DNA of 56,661 nucleotides, taken from NCBI GenBank assembly GCA_023565505.1, contig JAIMBI010000023.1, positions 1 through 56,661 of the forward strand. Direction: 5' to 3'. Positions 34,761 through 43,620 of this stretch are shown one piece after another. Origin of the DNA: Actinomycetes bacterium (GTDB lineage Bacteria > Bacillota > Sulfobacillia > Sulfobacillales > JAIMBI01). The notes under the pieces were generated by a model. It ran no database searches, was not told where the DNA came from, and worked only from the letters and a program-made list of their open reading frames with translations. Position numbers and translations under genes: made by a program. Numbering within the stretch: the stretch's first letter is position 1; each line of letters opens with the position of its first letter.

Positions 34761-35672
34761 GTGCGGCTCATCTTCATGGGGACGCCCCCTTATGCCCTGC
34801 CGGCGTTGGAGGCCATGTGGCGGGCCGGACACGACGTCTTGGTGGTCACCCGGCCCGACGCCCCCCAGGGCCGCGGGCGGCGGCTGCAACCGGCGCCCGT
34901 GCGGGTCTGGGCGGAGGCGCACGGGCTGGCCGTGCTCACCCCGGCGCGGCTGGATCCCGACGTGGTCCGGCAGTTGGCCGACTTCGCGCCGGCCGCCCTC
35001 ATCACGGCGGCCTACGGGCTCATCCTGCCGCCGGCCGTCCTGGCCCTGGCGCCCCACGGTGCGTACAATGTCCATGCCTCGTTGCTCCCGCGGTGGCGGG
35101 GGCCGAATCCCGTCGCGTGGGCGATCCGGGCCGGGGACGCCCTCACCGGCGTGACCCTGATGGCGATGGACGCCGGAGTCGACACCGGTCCCATCGTGGC
35201 CCAGCGCATTGAGCCGATCCGCCCCGACGACACCACCGGGACGCTGACGGACCGGCTGGCGCGGATCGGCGGGGAGCTGGTGGCCGACCACCTGCCCCGA
35301 CTGGCGGAGGGCCCGCTGCCGACCCGGCCGCAACCGGCGGAGGGCACGCGGGCCCCCAAGTTCCGCCCCGAGGAGGCGCGGATCGACTTCGGGGAGCCGG
35401 CCTGGACGGTGAGCGCGCGGGTGCGCAGCATGCTGCCCGAACCCGGACCTTATACTACGGTCGGCGGAGTGCGGGTCGAGCTGCTCGACGCGGCGGTGGA
35501 GGCGGTCCTGCTGGAGCCGGGCACGATTCGACAGGAAGGCGAGACATGGATCATCGGATGCGGGATCGGGAGCGTGCGGGTCACGAAAATCCGGCCGGCC
35601 GGCCGCCGCGAGATGACCCCGGCGGCGTTCGCCCGGGGGCAGAGACCGGCTCCGACACGGATCGAGGGGTAG
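34761..35672 (+). CDS. fmt: Methionyl-tRNA formyltransferase
   Basis: This 303-residue enzyme formylates initiator Met-tRNA with 10-formyl-tetrahydrofolate. VRLIFMGTPPYALPALEAM is the N-terminus. The catalytic region is NVHASLLPRWRGPNPVAWAI (N, H and the following D in GVTLMAMDAGVDTGPIV). The C-terminal OB-like domain is present. GTG at 34761 has GGAGGAGGAAGAAG upstream. No def gene for peptide deformylase is found between priA and fmt, where Bacillus has one. Confidence 0.95.
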   Translation: MRLIFMGTPPYALPALEAMWRAGHDVLVVTRPDAPQGRGRRLQPAPVRVWAEAHGLAVLTPARLDPDVVRQLADFAPAALITAAYGLILPPAVLALAPHGAYNVHASLLPRWRGPNPVAWAIRAGDALTGVTLMAMDAGVDTGPIVAQRIEPIRPDDTTGTLTDRLARIGGELVADHLPRLAEGPLPTRPQPAEGTRAPKFRPEEARIDFGEPAWTVSARVRSMLPEPGPYTTVGGVRVELLDAAVEAVLLEPGTIRQEGETWIIGCGIGSVRVTKIRPAGRREMTPAAFARGQRPAPTRIEG

Positions 35673-36997
35673 GGGAGACGCCGGCGCGCCGGGCGGCCCT
35701 GGCCGCCCTCGCGCGCGTCCGGCGGGGCCAGCCGGTGGCCGACGCGCTGGCGGCGGTCACGGGGGAGCTCTCGCGGGAGGACCGGCGTCTGGCGGCCCAG
35801 CTCGCCTATGGCGTGTTGCGCCACCGACGCCTGCTCGACTGGTGGATCCGCCGGCACGCCCGCGGCCCGCTGGCGCCAGCGGTGATGGACATCCTGCGGC
35901 TGGCCTACGTCCAGGCGGCCTTTCTAGACCGCATCCCGGAGTACGCCATCGTGTCGGCGGCGGTGGAGCAGGCCAAGCGGGTCGAACCACGGGCCGCCGG
36001 GCTGGTCAACGCCGTCCTGCGGCGGGGGCTGTCCGACCGGCCCGAGCCCGACGACCCGGCGGTGCGGTACTCCGTCCCCGACTGGATCGCGGCCCGCTGG
36101 CGGCGGCGCTGGCCCGCCGACTGGGAGGACGTCCTGCGGCTCAACAACCGGCTCCCGCCGCTGACCCTGCGCGTGGCGCGGCGGGCATCGCCCGACGCCT
36201 TGGTGCAGGACCTGGTCGCGCGGGGCGTGCCGGCCGAACGGTCCCCCTTGGTCCCGGAGGCCATCCGGGTCTGGGGGCCCCTGTGGCTCGAGGACTGGCC
36301 CCCCTTCCAGGCCGGCGAGGTGGCCGTCCAGGACGAGACCAGCATGGTGGTCGCCCATGTCGTCGGCCCCCGGCCGGGGCTCAAGGTCGTCGACCTCGCG
36401 GCCGGCCTCGGCGGCAAGACCGCCCACCTGTTGGATCTCGAGCCGACCCTGGACGTGGTGGCGGTGGACATCAACGCCGCCCGGCTCGCCCGGCTGCGGG
36501 ACAACCTCGACCGCCTGGGGGGACGCCGGCCGGTGGAGATCGTGGCCGCCGACGCCTTGACGCTGCCGGAGAGCTGGGACGGCACCTTCGACCGGGTGCT
36601 GCTGGACGCGCCCTGCTCCGCGTTGGGGGTACTCCGGCGGCGGGTCGACGCCCGCTGGCGCAAGCGCCCGGAGGACCTGCCGCGCTACGCCGCCCTGGAG
36701 ACCGCGCTCGCGGAGCGCGCGGTCCGGCTGCTCAAGCCCGGCGGCATCCTGGTGTACAGCGTGTGCAGCCTGGAGCCGGAGGAAACCGTGGAGGTGGTCG
36801 ACGGCCTCTTGGCCCGGCACCCTGAACTGGCGCCCGACCCGGTCGGGCCGTGGCTGCCCACGCCCGCCCTGCGCAAGCTCGCCCGGGGCGGCGTGTGGCA
36901 GGTCCGTCCGGGTCAGGCGGGTGCCGTCGACGGGTTCTTCATCGCCCGGCTGGCCAAGCGCCCGGACCGGGGCGGGACGGAGGCGCCGGCCCCATGA
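35546..36997 (+). CDS. rsmB: 16S rRNA m5C967 methyltransferase
   Basis: This 483-residue protein has an N-terminal NusB-like domain (ARRAALAALARVRRG to about residue 190) and a Rossmann methyltransferase domain. The latter has VVDLAAGLGGKTAHL for SAM binding, DAPCSALGVLRRRVD with the catalytic PC and VYSVCSLEPEE with the second cysteine. ATG 35546 has AGGAAGG six bases upstream. That start gives an unusual 40-residue, low-complexity lead overlapping fmt by 127 bases; no later ATG, GTG or TTG exists before the NusB domain except ATG 35558. The ending overlaps rlmN by four bases. Confidence 0.93.
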   Translation: MDHRMRDRERAGHENPAGRPPRDDPGGVRPGAETGSDTDRGVGETPARRAALAALARVRRGQPVADALAAVTGELSREDRRLAAQLAYGVLRHRRLLDWWIRRHARGPLAPAVMDILRLAYVQAAFLDRIPEYAIVSAAVEQAKRVEPRAAGLVNAVLRRGLSDRPEPDDPAVRYSVPDWIAARWRRRWPADWEDVLRLNNRLPPLTLRVARRASPDALVQDLVARGVPAERSPLVPEAIRVWGPLWLEDWPPFQAGEVAVQDETSMVVAHVVGPRPGLKVVDLAAGLGGKTAHLLDLEPTLDVVAVDINAARLARLRDNLDRLGGRRPVEIVAADALTLPESWDGTFDRVLLDAPCSALGVLRRRVDARWRKRPEDLPRYAALETALAERAVRLLKPGGILVYSVCSLEPEETVEVVDGLLARHPELAPDPVGPWLPTPALRKLARGGVWQVRPGQAGAVDGFFIARLAKRPDRGGTEAPAP

Positions 36998-38034
36998 CCG
37001 ACGTGCTGTCGCTCGACCCGGGCGAACTCGGGGCCTTGGTGGCGGAACTCGGTGCGCCCGCGTTCCGCGGCCGGCAGTTGTTCCAGGCCTTGTGGCGCGA
37101 CCGCCTGGAGGACTGGGAGGCCCTCCGCGCGTGGCCGCAGGCACTGCGGGTCGAGGCCGCCCGGCGCTGGCCGCTCAGGCGGCTTCGGGTCGTGCGGACC
37201 CAGACAGCCCGCGACGGGACGGCGAAACTGCTCGTGCGGCTCGCCGACGGCGAACAGGTGGAGACGGTGGTCCTGCCCCATCCGTACGGGTGGTCGGTCT
37301 GCGTCTCCACGGAGGTCGGTTGCGCCATGGGCTGCCGGTTCTGCGCCTCGGGCCTCCGCGGCAAGGTCCGCCGCCTGACGGCGGGGGAGATGCTCGACCA
37401 GGTGTCCCTGGCGGACGCCGAGGCGCGCCGCGCCGGTGCGCGCATCACCCGCATCGACCTTATGGGCGTGGGCGAGCCGCTCGACAACTACGACGCCACG
37501 GTGCGCTTCCTGCGCCTCGCCCACGATCCCCTGGGGTTCGGCATCGCGTACCGCCGGATGACGGTGTCCACCAGCGGGCTGGTGCCCCGCATCCTGCGGC
37601 TCGCGGACGAAGGGCTGCCCGTCACCTTGGCCGTCTCCCTGCATGCCCCCGACGACGCCCTGCGGAGCCGCCTCATGCCCGTCAACCGCGCCTACCCGGT
37701 CCAGGCCGTCCTCGACGCCGCCCGCACGTACTTTGCCCGAACGGGCCGGCGGGTGACGTTCGAGTACCTGCTCATCGCCGGCGTCAACGACGGCGACGAG
37801 ACCGCCCGGCGTCTCGCGGCGCGCCTGAGAGGCCTGGCCGCCCATGTCAACCTCATCCCCTGGAATCCCGTGCCGGAATTCCCCTACCAACCCTCGCCGC
37901 CCGAGCGGGTACGCGCCTTCCGCGCCATCCTGGAGGCGGCCCGCATCCCGTGCACGGTCCGCAAGGAACTCGGGCAGGAGATCGCGGCGGCCTGCGGCCA
38001 GCTCCGGAGTGCGGCCGAGGGGCAGGGCACGTGA
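36994..38034 (+). CDS. rlmN: 23S rRNA/tRNA m2A methyltransferase RlmN
   Basis: This 346-residue radical-SAM enzyme methylates A2503 of 23S rRNA and A37 of some tRNAs. The cluster motif is CAMGCRFCASG (C-x3-C-x2-C). EMLDQV, MGVGEPLDNYDA and SLHAPDD follow, with the C-terminal catalytic cysteine in AACGQL. The N-terminal helical domain contains GQ-type FRGRQLFQALWRD. The ATG overlaps the rsmB stop (ATGA). Confidence 0.95.
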   Translation: MTDVLSLDPGELGALVAELGAPAFRGRQLFQALWRDRLEDWEALRAWPQALRVEAARRWPLRRLRVVRTQTARDGTAKLLVRLADGEQVETVVLPHPYGWSVCVSTEVGCAMGCRFCASGLRGKVRRLTAGEMLDQVSLADAEARRAGARITRIDLMGVGEPLDNYDATVRFLRLAHDPLGFGIAYRRMTVSTSGLVPRILRLADEGLPVTLAVSLHAPDDALRSRLMPVNRAYPVQAVLDAARTYFARTGRRVTFEYLLIAGVNDGDETARRLAARLRGLAAHVNLIPWNPVPEFPYQPSPPERVRAFRAILEAARIPCTVRKELGQEIAAACGQLRSAAEGQGT

Positions 38035-38040
38035 GGAGCC

Positions 38041-38862
38041 GTGTCGAAATGGTGGTCGGCCCGGACGGAGAGGCGGGCGGAACGGGGGTTGGCGGATGAA
38101 CGAGCGGCCGGCGGGTGGCGGGCGGTGCTGACGGCGTACGCCCGCAGCCATCAGGGCTTGGTGCGGAGCGAGAACCAGGACGGCTACGTGGTCGAGCCGC
38201 TCCCCGACGGCGCCTGGCTTTTGGCCGTGGCCGACGGCATGGGCGGCCTGCCCGGCGGGGCCGTGGCCAGCCGCCGCGTCCTCGAGGTGATCCGACGGCT
38301 CGGGGGCGGGCGCCGCCACGGCGCGGCCGAACTCGAGCAGGCGGTCAAGGCAGCCAACCGGGAGTTGTTCCGCGAAGCCCGGCAACGCCCGAACCTCAAG
38401 GGGATGGGGACGACGGTGACCGTCGCCCAGGTGGCGGGCACCGAGCTCATCGTCGCCCACGTCGGCGACTCCCGTGCCTACCGCCTGCGCGGCGGCCGGC
38501 TTGAGCGCCTCACCCAGGACCACTCGGTGGCCGGCGAGCTGGAGGCGGCCGGCGAGATCTCCCGGGACGAGGCGGCCGTCCATCCCCAGCGCCATGTGCT
38601 GACGCGCGCCGTCGGACCGTGGCACACGGTGCGGGTGGATCTGCTGGTCGTGCCCTGGCATCGGGCCGACCGGCTCCTCTTGTGCACCGACGGATTGACC
38701 GGCTCGGTGCCGGAGGCCGAGATCCTGGGCATCCTGGAGCGGACCCGCGGCGAGGCGGCGGTCGATGCCTTGGTCGCCGCGGCTCTGGCCCGCGGCGGGC
38801 CCGACAACGTCACCGTGGTGTTGGCCGAGGACGACGGGGAAGCGGGCGGCCATGGTCGGTAA
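38041..38862 (+). CDS. stp: PP2C-type Ser/Thr phosphatase (Stp/PrpC)
   Basis: This 273-residue PPM phosphatase has the metal-binding motifs VRSENQDGYVVE, VADGMGG and VGDSRAYRL. TQDHSVAGEL, LLCTDGLTG and GPDNVTVVL follow. It dephosphorylates targets of the neighbouring PASTA kinase, including the kinase itself. The start is uncertain: GTG 38041 lies close behind GAGGAG (about three bases) and adds a 30-residue basic lead. GTG 38125 begins right at the catalytic domain (LTAYARSHQG). Its TAA overlaps the kinase start by 11 bases. Confidence 0.93.
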   Translation: MSKWWSARTERRAERGLADERAAGGWRAVLTAYARSHQGLVRSENQDGYVVEPLPDGAWLLAVADGMGGLPGGAVASRRVLEVIRRLGGGRRHGAAELEQAVKAANRELFREARQRPNLKGMGTTVTVAQVAGTELIVAHVGDSRAYRLRGGRLERLTQDHSVAGELEAAGEISRDEAAVHPQRHVLTRAVGPWHTVRVDLLVVPWHRADRLLLCTDGLTGSVPEAEILGILERTRGEAAVDALVAAALARGGPDNVTVVLAEDDGEAGGHGR

Positions 38863-40738
38863 GGTCTTGTCGGGGCGCTACGAAGTCCTCGAGCGCATCG
38901 GGCAGGGCGGCATGGCCTGGGTCTACCGCGGGCGGGACCTCGCGCTCAACCGCCCCGTGGCCGTCAAAGTGCTCCGCCCGCCCTGGACGGACGACGCCGA
39001 CCTCGTGGAACGGTTCCATCAGGAAGCCCGTTCGGCCGCCGCCCTGAGCGACCGGCACGTGGTGCAGGTCTACGACGTGGGGGCGGACGGCGAGTTCCAC
39101 TACATCGTCATGGAGCTCGTCGAGGGCACCAACCTCAAGGAGTACCTGGCCACCCACGGGCCCCTGGCGGTCCCCGAGGCGCTCGCCGTCGCCGAGCAGG
39201 TGGCGGAGGCGTTGGCCGACGCCCACGCGCACCACATCGTGCACCGGGACATCAAGCCGCAGAACATCCTGCTGACCACGGGGGGCCTGGTCAAGGTTGC
39301 CGACTTCGGCATCGCCCGGGCGATGGCCGGCGCGACGCTCGTGAACACGGGCAGCCTGTTCGGCACGGCCCCGTACGTCAGCCCGGAACAGGCACGGGGC
39401 CGCGTCAGCGGACCGGCGACGGACCTGTACGCGCTCGGCGCCGTCCTGTACGAGATGTTGACCGGCGCGCCGCCCTACACGGGCGACTCCGCCCTGGCGG
39501 TGGCCCTCAAGCACATCCAGGATCCCGTGCCCGATCCCCGTGCCGCGCGGCCCGAGCTGGCCGCTCCGGTGGCCGAGCTGGTGATGCGGCTGTTGGCCAA
39601 GGACCCGGCCGACCGGCCGGCCGGGGCGGCGGCGGTGGCGGCGCGGCTCCGGGCCCTCCGCGACGCCGCCCTGCGCGACGACGCCGAGGACCCGCCGCCC
39701 GCCGCGGTCGGCCCCGTGCCGGCCGCGTCCCGGCGCCGGCGCCGGCCCTTGTGGCCCTGGCTTGCGGGTCTCGCCGCGCTGATGGTGGCCGGCGCCCTCG
39801 CCCTGGTCACCCGGTGGATCCAGGGGCCGCCGCCGGTCGCGTTGCCGAAGGTCGTGGGGCTGCCGCTCGCCGCGGCCAAGAGCCGGCTCGCCGCGGCCGG
39901 CTTCGACCCGGTCGTGGCCGGCACGGCCCCCAGCACGGTGTTGGGCAAAGGCCGCGTCCTCAGCGAGACGCCGCCGGCGGGCACCCGCCTCAAGCCGGGG
40001 AGCCTGGTCACCCTGGTCGTCAGTTCCGGGCCGGTGACGTTCAGCATGCCGACGGTGGTCGGCGAGGACCAGCAGCAGGCCGTCGCGGAACTGAAGCTGC
40101 TGTCCCTCAAGGTGGAGGTCTCGACCCGAACCGCGAACGCCGCCAAGGGGCTCGTCATCGCCCAGTCGCCCGAGGCCGGCCGGTCGGTGGCCCAGGGGAC
40201 CACCGTGCGCCTGGTGGTCTCGGCGGGCCAGCCGGCGCCGCCGCAGACCGCCACCGTACCGGACCTGTCCGGGATGGACACGGCCAGCGCCGCCGCGGCG
40301 CTGAGCGGCGTCGGCATGACGCTCGGCAATGTGACCTGGGTGTACAGCACGCAGCCGGCCAACACGGTCATCGACCAGGATCCCGCCCCGGCCGGCCCGG
40401 CGGCGGCCGGGGGCGCAGTGAACGTGACGATGTCCAAGGGCATCAGTCCGGCGAGTCAAGGCCAACCGCAGAACCAGAGCACGGTGAACTTCGCCGTGCC
40501 GGCCGGCGCGCCGAACCCGTCTTGGGTGAAGGCCGTGGTGACGGACGCGTCCGGCAACCAGGAGGTGTACTACCAGCAGGTGCAGCCGGGACAGCAGGTC
40601 AGCCTGACGGTCACCTGGTACGGGGCGAACGCCCAACTGGTCCTCTATCTCAACGGCCAGCAGCAGGGGTCGCCCACCACGCTGACGCCCGGCGGGTCCC
40701 CGGGCGCCGGGCCCGGCGGCGGTGGCCACGGTGCCTAG
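38852..40738 (+). CDS. prkC: Ser/Thr kinase with PASTA repeats (PrkC/PknB)
   Basis: This is a 628-residue transmembrane kinase. Catalytic domain (about 10-270): GQGGMAWVYRGRD (glycine loop), VAVKVL (lysine), HRDIKPQNIL (catalytic loop), ADFGIARAM (DFG) and SPEQARG. A basic juxtamembrane stretch and one helix (PWLAGLAALMVAGALALV, near 315) follow. Outside are three PASTA repeats (VALPKVVGLPL, FSMPTVVGEDQ, ATVPDLSGMDT starts). A C-terminal region of about 100 residues is rich in Q, N, G and P and resembles no PASTA. PASTA domains bind muropeptides or lipid II; in spores this kinase signals germination. Confidence 0.95.
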   Translation: MVGKVLSGRYEVLERIGQGGMAWVYRGRDLALNRPVAVKVLRPPWTDDADLVERFHQEARSAAALSDRHVVQVYDVGADGEFHYIVMELVEGTNLKEYLATHGPLAVPEALAVAEQVAEALADAHAHHIVHRDIKPQNILLTTGGLVKVADFGIARAMAGATLVNTGSLFGTAPYVSPEQARGRVSGPATDLYALGAVLYEMLTGAPPYTGDSALAVALKHIQDPVPDPRAARPELAAPVAELVMRLLAKDPADRPAGAAAVAARLRALRDAALRDDAEDPPPAAVGPVPAASRRRRRPLWPWLAGLAALMVAGALALVTRWIQGPPPVALPKVVGLPLAAAKSRLAAAGFDPVVAGTAPSTVLGKGRVLSETPPAGTRLKPGSLVTLVVSSGPVTFSMPTVVGEDQQQAVAELKLLSLKVEVSTRTANAAKGLVIAQSPEAGRSVAQGTTVRLVVSAGQPAPPQTATVPDLSGMDTASAAAALSGVGMTLGNVTWVYSTQPANTVIDQDPAPAGPAAAGGAVNVTMSKGISPASQGQPQNQSTVNFAVPAGAPNPSWVKAVVTDASGNQEVYYQQVQPGQQVSLTVTWYGANAQLVLYLNGQQQGSPTTLTPGGSPGAGPGGGGHGA

Positions 40739-41618
40739 GACCGGGTTGGTCGTCCGGCTCGAGGCGGACCGCCCCACGGTCCGCCTGGAGGACGGCTCGG
40801 AGTGGCGCTGCCGCCTCCGGGGGCGCCTTCGGCGCGAGGCCGGCCAGGTGCTCGTGGGCGACCGGGTGGAGGTGACGCCCATCGGGGCCGGAGAGGGATG
40901 GGTGGAGGCCGTCCTGCCGCGCACCGTGGTCCTGGAACGCCCCCCGCTGGCGAACGTCCACGGGCTCATCGTAGGGTTCTCGCTGCGCGACCCCGCCGGT
41001 TCCTTCACCCTCCTCGACCGCCGCCTGGTCCTCGCGGAACTGCTGGGACTGCAGGCAGTGGTGGCCGTGACCAAGGCGGACCTGGTGCCGGTGGGGGAAC
41101 GGCACCACCTGGACCCCTGGGCGGCCCTCTACCCGGTGGTGTGGACCTCCGCCCGGACGGGCGAGGGGCTCGACGCACTGGCCGCCCGGCTCGGCACCGG
41201 CATCTGGGTGCTGACGGGCGAAAGCGGGGCGGGCAAGTCGTCCCTCATCAACGCCCTGGTGCCGGACGCGCAGGCCGTGGTCCAGGACCTGTCGCGCATC
41301 CGCCGCGGCCGGCAGACCACCCGCGTGGTGCGCCTGTACCCCGTCCGCGGCGCGTGGCTCGCCGACACGCCGGGCTTCACCCGGCTCGACCTGCCGCGCG
41401 TCCCGCCCCGACGGATCCGGGATGCCTTCCGGGAGCTTCGACCCCTGGCCTGCCGGTTCGCCGACTGCCTGCACCTCGGGGAGCCGGGATGCGGTCTTGC
41501 CGCCGCGCTGGCGGCCGGTACGGTGGCACCGGTCCGATACGAGCACTATCGGACGTTCGTGGCCGAAGTCGCGGCCGGCGGCCGGCGGGACCCGCAAGGA
41601 GGGGGACAATGGACGTAA
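40722..41618 (+). CDS. rsgA: Ribosome small subunit GTPase A
   Basis: This 298-residue circularly permuted GTPase assists 30S maturation. It has an N-terminal OB fold, then G4 VTKADL, G5 TSARTGEG, G1 GESGAGKSSLIN, G2 with RRGRQTTR and G3 DTPGFTRLDL. A zinc knuckle follows (CRFADCLHLGEPGCG). The order G4-G5-G1-G3 is the family hallmark. GTG at 40722 overlaps prkC by 17 bases; GTG at 40731 is an alternative. The end overlaps rpe by ten bases. Confidence 0.95.
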   Translation: MATVPRTGLVVRLEADRPTVRLEDGSEWRCRLRGRLRREAGQVLVGDRVEVTPIGAGEGWVEAVLPRTVVLERPPLANVHGLIVGFSLRDPAGSFTLLDRRLVLAELLGLQAVVAVTKADLVPVGERHHLDPWAALYPVVWTSARTGEGLDALAARLGTGIWVLTGESGAGKSSLINALVPDAQAVVQDLSRIRRGRQTTRVVRLYPVRGAWLADTPGFTRLDLPRVPPRRIRDAFRELRPLACRFADCLHLGEPGCGLAAALAAGTVAPVRYEHYRTFVAEVAAGGRRDPQGGGQWT

Positions 41619-42331
41619 AGCGCACGCCGTGGAATCCGCCCCCGGGGACCGGCGGCCGTCGCCACGTGCTCATCGCCCCGTCGGTCCTGGCGGCCGACTT
41701 CGCCCATCTGGCCCGTCAGCTGGAGGCCGTGGAGCGGGCGGGGGCGGACGCGATCCACGTGGATGTCATGGACGGCCGTTTCGTGCCCAACCTGTCGCTC
41801 GGCCCGGCAGTCGTGGCGGCGATCCGGCGGTCGACGGCCCTGCCGCTCGACCTGCACCTCATGGTGGAGGATCCGGATCCCTTCCTGGCGCCGTTCGCCG
41901 AGGCCGGCGCCGACGCCATCACCGTGCACTGGGAGGCATGCCGCCACCTCGAGCGGACCATCAGCGCGATCCACGAGCTCGGGTGCCTCGCCGGGGTCGC
42001 GGTCAACCCGGCGACGCCGGTGGCGTTCCTGAGCGAGATCCTGCCGGAGATCGACTGGCTTTTGGTCATGAGCGTGAACCCGGGTTTCGGCGGACAGCCA
42101 TTCTGGCCGCGGGCCCGGCATAAGGTGGAACAGGCGGTGTCGCTCCGACAAGACCGCGACCGGCCGCGCGTCGCGGTCGACGGCGGCGTCGACGAAGGGA
42201 CCGCCCCCGGTCTCGTCCGAGCCGGCGCCGACGTGCTGGTGGCCGGCACGGCGATCTTCGGCGCCCCCGATCCGGGCGAGGCCGTGGTCCGTCTCCGCCG
42301 CATCGTCACCGAGGCCTTGGGCCCCACATAA
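41609..42331 (+). CDS. rpe: Ribulose-phosphate 3-epimerase
   Basis: This 240-residue TIM-barrel enzyme interconverts ribulose-5- and xylulose-5-phosphate. IAPSVLAADFAHL, HVDVMDGRFVPNL (metal ligands and catalytic D), LDLHLMVEDPD, VMSVNPGFGGQPF and VAVDGGVDE are all standard. It has an extra 20-residue proline/glycine lead before the barrel. The ATG at 41609 is preceded by AAGGAGGGGG and lies inside rsgA. Confidence 0.95.
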   Translation: MDVKRTPWNPPPGTGGRRHVLIAPSVLAADFAHLARQLEAVERAGADAIHVDVMDGRFVPNLSLGPAVVAAIRRSTALPLDLHLMVEDPDPFLAPFAEAGADAITVHWEACRHLERTISAIHELGCLAGVAVNPATPVAFLSEILPEIDWLLVMSVNPGFGGQPFWPRARHKVEQAVSLRQDRDRPRVAVDGGVDEGTAPGLVRAGADVLVAGTAIFGAPDPGEAVVRLRRIVTEALGPT

Positions 42332-42378
42332 GCTGCGGGTGTCGCCGCTTCCTCGCCCCCAGAGCGAGGTGGGGACGG

Positions 42379-42594
42379 ATGAGGCCGATGAGACGGATGC
42401 GATGGACCCGCGCGCGGCGCCGCCTGGTGGCCGCGGCGTGTGCCCTGGTCGGGGGAATCCTGGTGGTGCGGCTCCTGCCCGTATCCCTGTGGCCGCTGGG
42501 CATCGGGTTGTGGCTGGTGTGGGCGGGCCTCGGGCCGGTGCTGGTGGGCGGCGCGATGATCTGGGTCGGCTGGCGGCTCTGGCAAGGGGCCTAG
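42379..42594 (+). CDS. Small two-helix membrane protein, unknown
   Basis: The 71-residue frame has a strongly basic start (MRPMRRMRWTRARRR) and then two hydrophobic segments, about residues 17-37 and 41-66, rich in G, W and L. GGTGGGGACGG precedes the ATG. Basic N-terminus plus hairpin suggests an inner-membrane protein. It lies between rpe and spoVM, so expression with the superoperon is likely, and a sporulation link is possible but unproven. Confidence 0.6.
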   Translation: MRPMRRMRWTRARRRLVAAACALVGGILVVRLLPVSLWPLGIGLWLVWAGLGPVLVGGAMIWVGWRLWQGA

Positions 42595-42620
42595 CGCACG
42601 GGTCGGCGAGGAGGGGAAGC

Positions 42621-42704
42621 ATGCGGGTGCAGGTGGTCAAAGTCCCGCCGCTGGTGGGCAAGATTCTGCAGCTTATCTTGGGCCTCTGGGCCAAGGCGCG
42701 CTGA
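42621..42704 (+). CDS. spoVM: Stage V sporulation protein M
   Basis: This 27-residue peptide, MRVQVVKVPPLVGKILQLIL followed by GLWAKAR, aligns without gaps to B. subtilis SpoVM (26 residues): basic residue at 7, proline at 9, then an amphipathic helix with conserved G13, I15, L20 and G21. In Bacillus SpoVM senses membrane curvature on the forespore and recruits SpoIVA for coat assembly. AGGAGGGGAAGC precedes the ATG. The position after rpe and ahead of rpmB is the same as in Bacillus. Confidence 0.92.
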   Translation: MRVQVVKVPPLVGKILQLILGLWAKAR

Positions 42705-42741
42705 ACCGGCGCGCCGGGCCCGGCCACGGGAGGGACCGGCC

Positions 42742-43620
42742 CTGGACACCTACCGGATCAAGGCGACGGCCGCTGGAGGGCAACTCAGGGCGATCGGAGC
42801 GGCGACGACCGACATCGTGCGTGCCGCGCAACGGGCGCACGGCGCCACGCCCACAGCCGCCGCCGCCATGGGGCGGTTGATGACGGCCGCCGCCATGCTG
42901 GCCGCGGACTTCAAGGCGGGCGAAATCCTCCATTGCGAGGTCCAGGGCGGCGGCCCGGCGGGCCGCGTCATCGCCGAGGCGTTCGCCTCGGGTCTGGTGC
43001 GCGGACGGCTGGATCATCCCGAGGTGGACCTGCCGCTCCGGGCGGACGGCAAACTGGCGGTCGGACAAGCCGTCGGCCGGCAGGGCTGGCTCCTGGTGGA
43101 ACGCCGGTTTCCGGACGGCGGGCGCTACGTGTCCCACAGTCCCCTGGTGAGCGGGGAGATCGGGGACGATGTGGCCGAGTTCCTGCGTCAGTCCGAGCAG
43201 GTGCCGTCGGCCGTGGCCGTGGGCGTCCTGGTCGGGCGCGACGGCGCGGTGGCCGCCGCCGGCGGGCTCGTGGTGCAGGTGCTGCCGCCCGCCCCGCGGG
43301 AGCTGGTGGAGCAGGTGGCGGCGCGGATGGAAGGGCTCGGGTCCTTAAGCGCGCGCCTAGCGGCGGGGGAGTCGGTGGAGGCGGTCGGGACCGCCGTCCT
43401 CGGCCCGGACACCCACTGGCACGCGCGCCAGCCGCTCTATTTCGGGTGCACCTGCAGCCGGGACCGATCGGGGGAACTGTTGGCGGCGCTCTCCGCCGAG
43501 GAACGGCGCGCCATGGCGGAACAAGGGGGCGCGGAGGTCGTGTGCCACTACTGCCGCACCGCCTACCGCTTCGATGCCCGCGAACTCCTGGCGGATCTCG
43601 CGGACAAGCCCGCCCCCTAA
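42742..43620 (+). CDS. hslO: Hsp33 redox-regulated chaperone, apparent CTG start
   Basis: This holdase chaperone is activated by oxidation. The C-terminal redox switch is FGCTCSRDR and CHYCRTAYRF (CxC...CxxC) holding zinc. The family N-terminus (DTYRIKATAAGGQLRAIGAA) is coded before the first possible GTG (42817) and is preceded only by CTG at 42742, which has GGGAGG eight bases upstream. I chose CTG, giving 292 residues; GTG 42817 would delete a conserved beta-strand. The stop overlaps the convergent rpmB stop by two bases (CTAA). Confidence 0.88.
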   Translation: MDTYRIKATAAGGQLRAIGAATTDIVRAAQRAHGATPTAAAAMGRLMTAAAMLAADFKAGEILHCEVQGGGPAGRVIAEAFASGLVRGRLDHPEVDLPLRADGKLAVGQAVGRQGWLLVERRFPDGGRYVSHSPLVSGEIGDDVAEFLRQSEQVPSAVAVGVLVGRDGAVAAAGGLVVQVLPPAPRELVEQVAARMEGLGSLSARLAAGESVEAVGTAVLGPDTHWHARQPLYFGCTCSRDRSGELLAALSAEERRAMAEQGGAEVVCHYCRTAYRFDARELLADLADKPAP

